A DNA stretch of 8,358 nucleotides. It comes from Brevibacillus sp. (lineage in GTDB: Bacteria > Bacillota > Bacilli > Brevibacillales > Brevibacillaceae). The stretch is taken from contig JARDZO010000261.1 in NCBI GenBank assembly GCA_029240815.1, positions 1-8,358 on the forward strand, written 5' to 3'. How positions within the stretch are numbered: the stretch's first letter is position 1; each line of letters starts with the position of its first letter. The notes under the pieces are model-generated. The model ran no database searches and had not been told where the DNA came from. It saw nothing but the letters and a program-made list of their open reading frames with translations. The translations under genes were made by a program, and so were the position numbers. Of this stretch, positions 4,691-8,358 are shown piece after piece.

Positions 4691-7228
4691 ATGGCAACAA
4701 AGGCCAAGAAGAAAGTCAGGAAGAAAAAGAACAGCTTGCTGATGATTGCCGTATCGTTCGCAATCTTCCTTATCTTAAGTGTCATCGGAGGGTATTTTGC
4801 CCTGTTGTACGCTGGGGATCGGATGATTGCGGAAAATGAACAGAAATTGAAGGATCTGAAAGCAGAGCCAACCGTTATATACGACAAGAACGGGAATGAA
4901 ATGACGAGTTTGATTCGTGAAAAGAACCGTCATTACAAGCCTATCAATGAAATGCCGAAATCACTGATCAACGCCTTCCTCACAGTCGAAGACCAACGCT
5001 TTTACGAGCACAAAGGTGTAGATATGATCCGGATCGGCGGGGCCATCATCAATGACATCAAAAAAGGATCTTTGGCTGAAGGCGGGAGTACAATCACTCA
5101 GCAGTTGGCCAGAACCGTATTCCTCACCATGGATCAAACCTTTTGGCGAAAAACAAAAGAGATGAGTATTGCGATCGGTCTTGAACGCAGATACTCAAAG
5201 GATCAAATCCTGGAGATGTACCTAAATCGTGTCTACTTGGGGGAAGGGGAGTTCGGAGTCGAGGACGCGTCAAACTATTACCTGGGCATTTCCGTTAGCG
5301 ATCCCAAGTTTACTGTAGCGGATGCGGCGATGCTGGCAGCGATTCCGAAATCACCGACCTATTATAGCCCGTTCAATTATCCTCCGAAGGCAAAAGAACG
5401 ACGTGACACGATTCTTCGCCTGATGATGGAGGAAGGGCTTCTCACGAAGGAGCAAAAGGAACAGGCCCAAGCACAGCCGCTACCGACAGAACCGACGGAA
5501 GTAGCTGGCGCCAGCCTGAAAAAAGGCTATCGGGCTTTCTTTGATAACATGGTGAAAGAGGCCGAAGCACGATACAGTGTGACCGAAGAAGAATTGTACC
5601 GCGGCGGCTGGCAAGTTTACACGACGTTTGATCCGAAAATGCAAGACGCGATGGTCGAGCAATATGCCAACGCGAAAAACTTCCCCAAAGACGGAGCAAA
5701 ACGTGGTGTGGAATCAGCGATGATTGTCGTCGACGCAAAAACCGGCGGAATTGCCGGAATGATCGGTGGTCGCAATTACGCCCCGAAAGGCTTTAACTAC
5801 GCGACAGACATGCAGCGTCAGCCAGGTTCGTCGTTCAAGCCACTGGCGGTGTATGCACCGGCAGTCGACTACGACAGCAAGTGGGAAGCCAACTCCTCCC
5901 TGAGCAACAAGCGCCAAAGCTTTAATGGCTATGAGCCGCGCAACTACAACAATAGGTACAGTGATTCTGTAAGCATGAACCGTGCCTTGATCGATTCCCT
6001 CAACATTCCAGCAGTGTGGTTGTTGAATGAGATCGGGGTCAAAACAGGTATGGACTACTTGAAAAAATTCGGCATTGAGCTCGCTCCAGAGGACCGCAAT
6101 CTGGCTATCGCGCTGGGTGGATTGAGCAAAGGGACCTCTCCGCTGAAAATGGCACAGGCCTATACCGCCTTTCCGAACGGTGGCGTGATGTCGGAAGCGC
6201 ATTCGATCACCAAGATGACGAATAAAAGCGTAGGTGTGGAGCGGGTGTACGAGGAAAAACAAACGGCTGTGCTGAAGCCGCAATCTGCTTGGGAAGTTCA
6301 CTCCATGATGGAACGTGCGGTTCAGGAGGGGACCGGTAAAGCAGCTCGTATTTCCGGCCGACACGTAGCAGGGAAAACAGGTACGACCCAGTCGATCGCG
6401 GGTGGCAGCGATGTCAACAAGGACGCCTGGTTCGTTGGATACACGCCGGAGTACGTGGGTGCAGTTTGGATGGGCTTTGACCCTGAAGATAAACAGCACT
6501 TAATGCGTCAAGGTAGTAGTCTGACCGCTCAGATGTTTTCCAAAGTACTGGCAGACGGCCTGAAAGGGGTAAAAGCCAGTGACTTTGTGAAACCAGGCGG
6601 TGTGAAAGAAGAGCAAAAACAGGAAGAAACGGAGTCCCCACTCCAGTTGGCTGCAGATATGACACTCGACAACGGGAAGTTGAAGGCAGTCCTGAGCTGG
6701 ATCGGAGGATCTCCAGAGTACACTTACGATGTGTATCGAATCTTGCCAAACGGTGAACGACAACAGATTGCTTCGGGTCTAAAAGAGACGGTCTTTGTAG
6801 ACGTACTGGATAGCCCGACAACCTATCAATACATTGTCATTCCTCGCAATGCAGAAGGACAGGAAGAAGCTCCATCCAATGTGGCGGATATCAACACGAA
6901 ACAGTTGGAGAACCTGTTGAATGCTGGTGAGGATGCGGATCACGGCACCGGCGAGGGTTTGCCTCCGGATACGGGAGATGGAGGAACCGAGGAGTTGCCG
7001 CCTGATTCAGGTGACGGTGAAAATGGGGAGCAAGGCGGGCAATCCGATGGGCAGAATCCGGGGAATTCAGGGAACAACTCGAATCCTGGTGACACGCCTG
7101 CACCTCCGCCCGATATCGTAAATCCAGGGGGGGGACAGTCAGGAACCCCATCTCAAGGGATTGAATTACCGCCGCCTCCAGCGGATCAGGGAGACCAAAA
7201 TCCAGATTCGAGCGGTACCAACGGCTAA
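4691..7228 (+). CDS. ponA: Class A penicillin-binding protein (PBP1A family, PonA-like)
   Basis: 845 residues. It polymerises lipid II into glycan strands and cross-links the stem peptides outside the membrane. A lysine/arginine-rich cytoplasmic start is followed by one transmembrane anchor (about 15-41). The GT51 glycosyltransferase domain (about 60-235) has VEDQRFYEH with catalytic E100, GGSTITQQLAR, RKTKE and ILEMYLNRVYLG. The transpeptidase domain (about 335-620) has SSFK (catalytic S380, K383), SLN (436-438) and KTGT (562-565), so both activities should be intact. A fibronectin type III-like domain follows (about 648-733), then about 100 residues of Gly/Pro/Asp/Asn-rich tail, probably in the wall. 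The start has AGGAGG 6 nt upstream. The symbol follows B. subtilis ponA by architecture and size; assignment to another paralogue cannot be excluded. No clear terminator follows. Confidence 0.95.
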   Translation: MATKAKKKVRKKKNSLLMIAVSFAIFLILSVIGGYFALLYAGDRMIAENEQKLKDLKAEPTVIYDKNGNEMTSLIREKNRHYKPINEMPKSLINAFLTVEDQRFYEHKGVDMIRIGGAIINDIKKGSLAEGGSTITQQLARTVFLTMDQTFWRKTKEMSIAIGLERRYSKDQILEMYLNRVYLGEGEFGVEDASNYYLGISVSDPKFTVADAAMLAAIPKSPTYYSPFNYPPKAKERRDTILRLMMEEGLLTKEQKEQAQAQPLPTEPTEVAGASLKKGYRAFFDNMVKEAEARYSVTEEELYRGGWQVYTTFDPKMQDAMVEQYANAKNFPKDGAKRGVESAMIVVDAKTGGIAGMIGGRNYAPKGFNYATDMQRQPGSSFKPLAVYAPAVDYDSKWEANSSLSNKRQSFNGYEPRNYNNRYSDSVSMNRALIDSLNIPAVWLLNEIGVKTGMDYLKKFGIELAPEDRNLAIALGGLSKGTSPLKMAQAYTAFPNGGVMSEAHSITKMTNKSVGVERVYEEKQTAVLKPQSAWEVHSMMERAVQEGTGKAARISGRHVAGKTGTTQSIAGGSDVNKDAWFVGYTPEYVGAVWMGFDPEDKQHLMRQGSSLTAQMFSKVLADGLKGVKASDFVKPGGVKEEQKQEETESPLQLAADMTLDNGKLKAVLSWIGGSPEYTYDVYRILPNGERQQIASGLKETVFVDVLDSPTTYQYIVIPRNAEGQEEAPSNVADINTKQLENLLNAGEDADHGTGEGLPPDTGDGGTEELPPDSGDGENGEQGGQSDGQNPGNSGNNSNPGDTPAPPPDIVNPGGGQSGTPSQGIELPPPPADQGDQNPDSSGTNG
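6959..7030 (+). repeat. Two imperfect 36-bp units in the ponA tail
   Basis: The units at 6959-6994 and 6995-7030 encode LPPDTGDGGTEE and LPPDSGDGENGE (residues 757-780). The peptide repeat is clearer than the DNA repeat. It fits a flexible, acidic, proline-containing extension beyond the fibronectin-like domain and may vary in copy number between strains. Confidence 0.6.
7127..7134 (+). repeat. G8 homopolymer within the ponA tail
   Basis: Eight consecutive Gs encode part of NPGGGQS at about residue 812. Losing one G extends the frame past the normal stop into the intergenic region, to a TAA near 7302, with a basic tail; gaining one G gives an early TGA after about 10 residues (GTVRNPISRD). 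The enzymatic domains are unaffected in both cases. Confidence 0.7.
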
Positions 7229-7267
7229 TAGCTGGAATAAGATAAACAACTCAAACAGTTTCTGCTA

Positions 7268-7296
7268 TTTGCACATCTTCTTTCGCGTGGTACAAT
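7268..7296 (+). promoter_or_regulatory. Promoter of the gene at 7329
   Basis: TTTGCA (7268-7273), a 17-bp spacer, and TACAAT (7291-7296) with the extended TG at 7288-7289. Transcription would start near 7303, leaving only about 26 nt of leader before the ATG at 7329. This suggests the gene can be expressed independently of ponA. Confidence 0.6.
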
Positions 7297-7328
7297 ACCA
7301 ATAAATCGGGAGACAGGGGGGACAGTCC

Positions 7329-7676
7329 ATGTCTGACTACGCACAAAAGGATTTACCCACATTTTTTATGGATCAATTGCGCCAAACCAAAGTGAATTTT
7401 GAGCGAGCTCTCGACTGTAAACACACCGATTTTGATGATCTCTACCCATACATGAATGAGCAGCCACAGTTTTTCTGGTACAAACGATACGTTGCTTGGT
7501 CAGAACTGCTGACCGTCGTGAGGCTGGCTGAGGAATTGGAGATCGAGTGGACACAGGATTTTACCGAGCAGCAAGCAGAGTTCATCAAGGGTAAAGTGCT
7601 ACAGGGAAAAGTGCTCGATCATTGGAATCCGGAAGAAGAACAAGAAGAAAAGATTAGCCAACTGGAAGAAAAATAA
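7329..7676 (+). CDS. Conserved-looking hypothetical protein, 115 residues
   Basis: I do not recognise the family with confidence. The ATG follows an AGGGGGG ribosome site (7315-7321) at 7 nt. The protein is soluble and strongly acidic, with an aromatic-rich centre (DDLYPYMNEQPQFFWYKRYV, around residues 36-55), a predicted helix (VVRLAEELEIEW) and a Glu/Lys-rich end (EEEQEEKISQLEEK). No signal peptide or transmembrane segment is seen. It lies 100 nt after ponA, in the same direction, with its own promoter, and ends at a terminator. In B. subtilis ponA neighbours ypoC, a small protein of unknown function; position suggests comparing the two, but I cannot claim homology from sequence. Confidence 0.82.
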   Translation: MSDYAQKDLPTFFMDQLRQTKVNFERALDCKHTDFDDLYPYMNEQPQFFWYKRYVAWSELLTVVRLAEELEIEWTQDFTEQQAEFIKGKVLQGKVLDHWNPEEEQEEKISQLEEK

Positions 7677-7685
7677 ATGAGTCAG

Positions 7686-7721
7686 AAAAAGCGCGTTTCC
7701 ATTTCGGGAGCGCGCTTTTTT
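7686..7721. terminator. Bidirectional terminator between the 7329 gene and the L,D-transpeptidase
   Basis: AAAAAGCGCG (7686-7695) pairs perfectly with CGCGCTTTTT (7711-7720) around a 15-nt loop. The A tract on one side and T tract on the other mean it can act on both strands. It begins 9 nt after the stop of the plus-strand gene and lies about 90 nt beyond the minus-strand stop at 7808. The intervening 86 nt hold only a weak 6-bp hairpin (AGAATG/CATTCT). Confidence 0.88.
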
Positions 7722-7807
7722 CTATGTCATCTGATTTTGTTTTGTTTAGCAAAGAATGGATCGTAACATTCTATAGACTTATTCGTCTTTTCTACTATAA
7801 AGGAAGC

Positions 7808-8358
7808 TCAGTGCAACCATTGATAGACGGCTTGAGGTGTCTCTTCCTCCGGCCGAGCTGCCAACACAAACGGAGCCGGATTGCTCCACGGATAGGCAGG
7901 AACAGGTGAATCGGAAAGGATGACCTCCGTTCCTAGCGAGACAAAAGAGTACAGTTCCTCGACAGCGGCATTGAGCAAGCGGATGCAGCCGAGAGAGACA
8001 GAGGTACCGATGCTCTCTGGATGGTTGGTACCGTGAATCGCGTAGCCACTGATCTGAAAGACCATTCCTCTGGTGCCGTAGATGTTGTCATGCCCGCGAG
8101 GATGGTTAATTTTTTGCAAGATAGTAAAATACCCCTCGGGAGTCGAACCGTTTTTTCCAATCCCGACCGGATAGGTGCGCACCACATGTGAACCGCTGAG
8201 GAGTCGCAACGTATGAGTGGATTCAGATAAACGAATCTGTAGGGGCTCCATCGGGATGAGTGGCTCTGGATAGCCAGGCAGTGGCAGGACATCACGAATG
8301 CTGGCCCAGGCGGCTTCCGGACGAAGTGCATCTGGCCGATATGGGTAGTCTTTGAGGC
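7808..8358 (-). CDS. L,D-transpeptidase (YkuD domain), C-terminal part; 5' end beyond the window
   Basis: The YkuD domain carries IHGTNHPESIG, then SLGCIRL, with the catalytic cysteine encoded at 7987-7985 and the conserved histidine of IHG 16 residues earlier. These enzymes make 3-3 cross-links or attach groups to peptidoglycan through a Cys acyl-enzyme and are insensitive to most penicillins. The S-x-GCIR form is normal for YkuD-type proteins. An ATG at 8251 would give 147 residues, but it has no ribosome site, and the frame stays open for 35 more codons to the right edge with coding-like sequence (YPYRPDALRPEAAW, VLPLPGYPEPLIP). I therefore read it as a longer protein, at least 182 residues, truncated by the window. 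After the domain there is a proline-rich tail ending QWLH. It converges on the 7329 gene. Confidence 0.9.
   Translation of the reverse strand, partial: LKDYPYRPDALRPEAAWASIRDVLPLPGYPEPLIPMEPLQIRLSESTHTLRLLSGSHVVRTYPVGIGKNGSTPEGYFTILQKINHPRGHDNIYGTRGMVFQISGYAIHGTNHPESIGTSVSLGCIRLLNAAVEELYSFVSLGTEVILSDSPVPAYPWSNPAPFVLAARPEEETPQAVYQWLH

Noticed and set aside
5714..6499. Minus-strand open frame of 261 codons opposite ponA
   Set aside because: Antisense shadow of the transpeptidase domain; no family motifs and no ribosome site.
7227..7269. AATAGC/GCTATT inverted repeat after ponA as a terminator
   Set aside because: Six pairs around a 31-nt loop with only three Ts after it; too weak to call.
7724..7909. 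Plus-strand open frame of 61 codons after the 7686 terminator
   Set aside because: No ribosome site, and most of it lies opposite the end of the L,D-transpeptidase.

Overview
The window looks like an ordinary stretch of the chromosome of a Gram-positive Bacillales bacterium, most like Brevibacillus or a related Paenibacillaceae genus. The evidence is strong AGGAGG-type ribosome sites, extended -10 promoters of the TGnTATAAT type, hairpin-plus-T terminators, and a class A penicillin-binding protein with a fibronectin-like domain and a low-complexity tail. The genus is an inference from style and protein flavour, not from a database match.

Layout. Position 1-67 (minus) is the first 22 codons of a membrane protein, probably an MFS transporter. 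A divergent gene at 255-801 (plus) encodes an unrecognised protein of about 181 residues, interrupted by an apparent +1 frameshift near position 630. A DedA-family membrane protein follows (969-1547) and ends at a perfect 12-bp terminator that also faces the convergent minus-strand unit. That unit is a 51-residue single-pass membrane protein (2117-2272) followed after 18 nt by a Nudix hydrolase (1655-2098). Divergent from it is transketolase tkt (2407-4413) with its own promoter and terminator. A 222-nt intergenic region with overlapping hairpins and a 10-bp direct repeat separates tkt from a PonA-like bifunctional penicillin-binding protein (4691-7228). Next come a 115-residue protein of unknown function (7329-7676), a bidirectional terminator, and, on the minus strand, the C-terminal part of an L,D-transpeptidase (YkuD) whose reading frame stays open to the right edge.

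How the genes relate. Three products deal with the envelope: PonA polymerises and cross-links peptidoglycan, the L,D-transpeptidase can make or modify cross-links, and DedA proteins are linked to recycling of lipid carriers. Transketolase is central pentose-phosphate metabolism and the Nudix enzyme is probably housekeeping. Most genes have their own promoter or terminator, so this is a set of neighbouring transcription units rather than one operon.

I found no mobile element, CRISPR array, tRNA or rRNA, and no convincing new multigene system. The points most worth a second look are the frameshifted gene, the structured tkt-ponA intergenic region, the G8 tract in the ponA tail, the unlisted small membrane protein, and the left-open L,D-transpeptidase.
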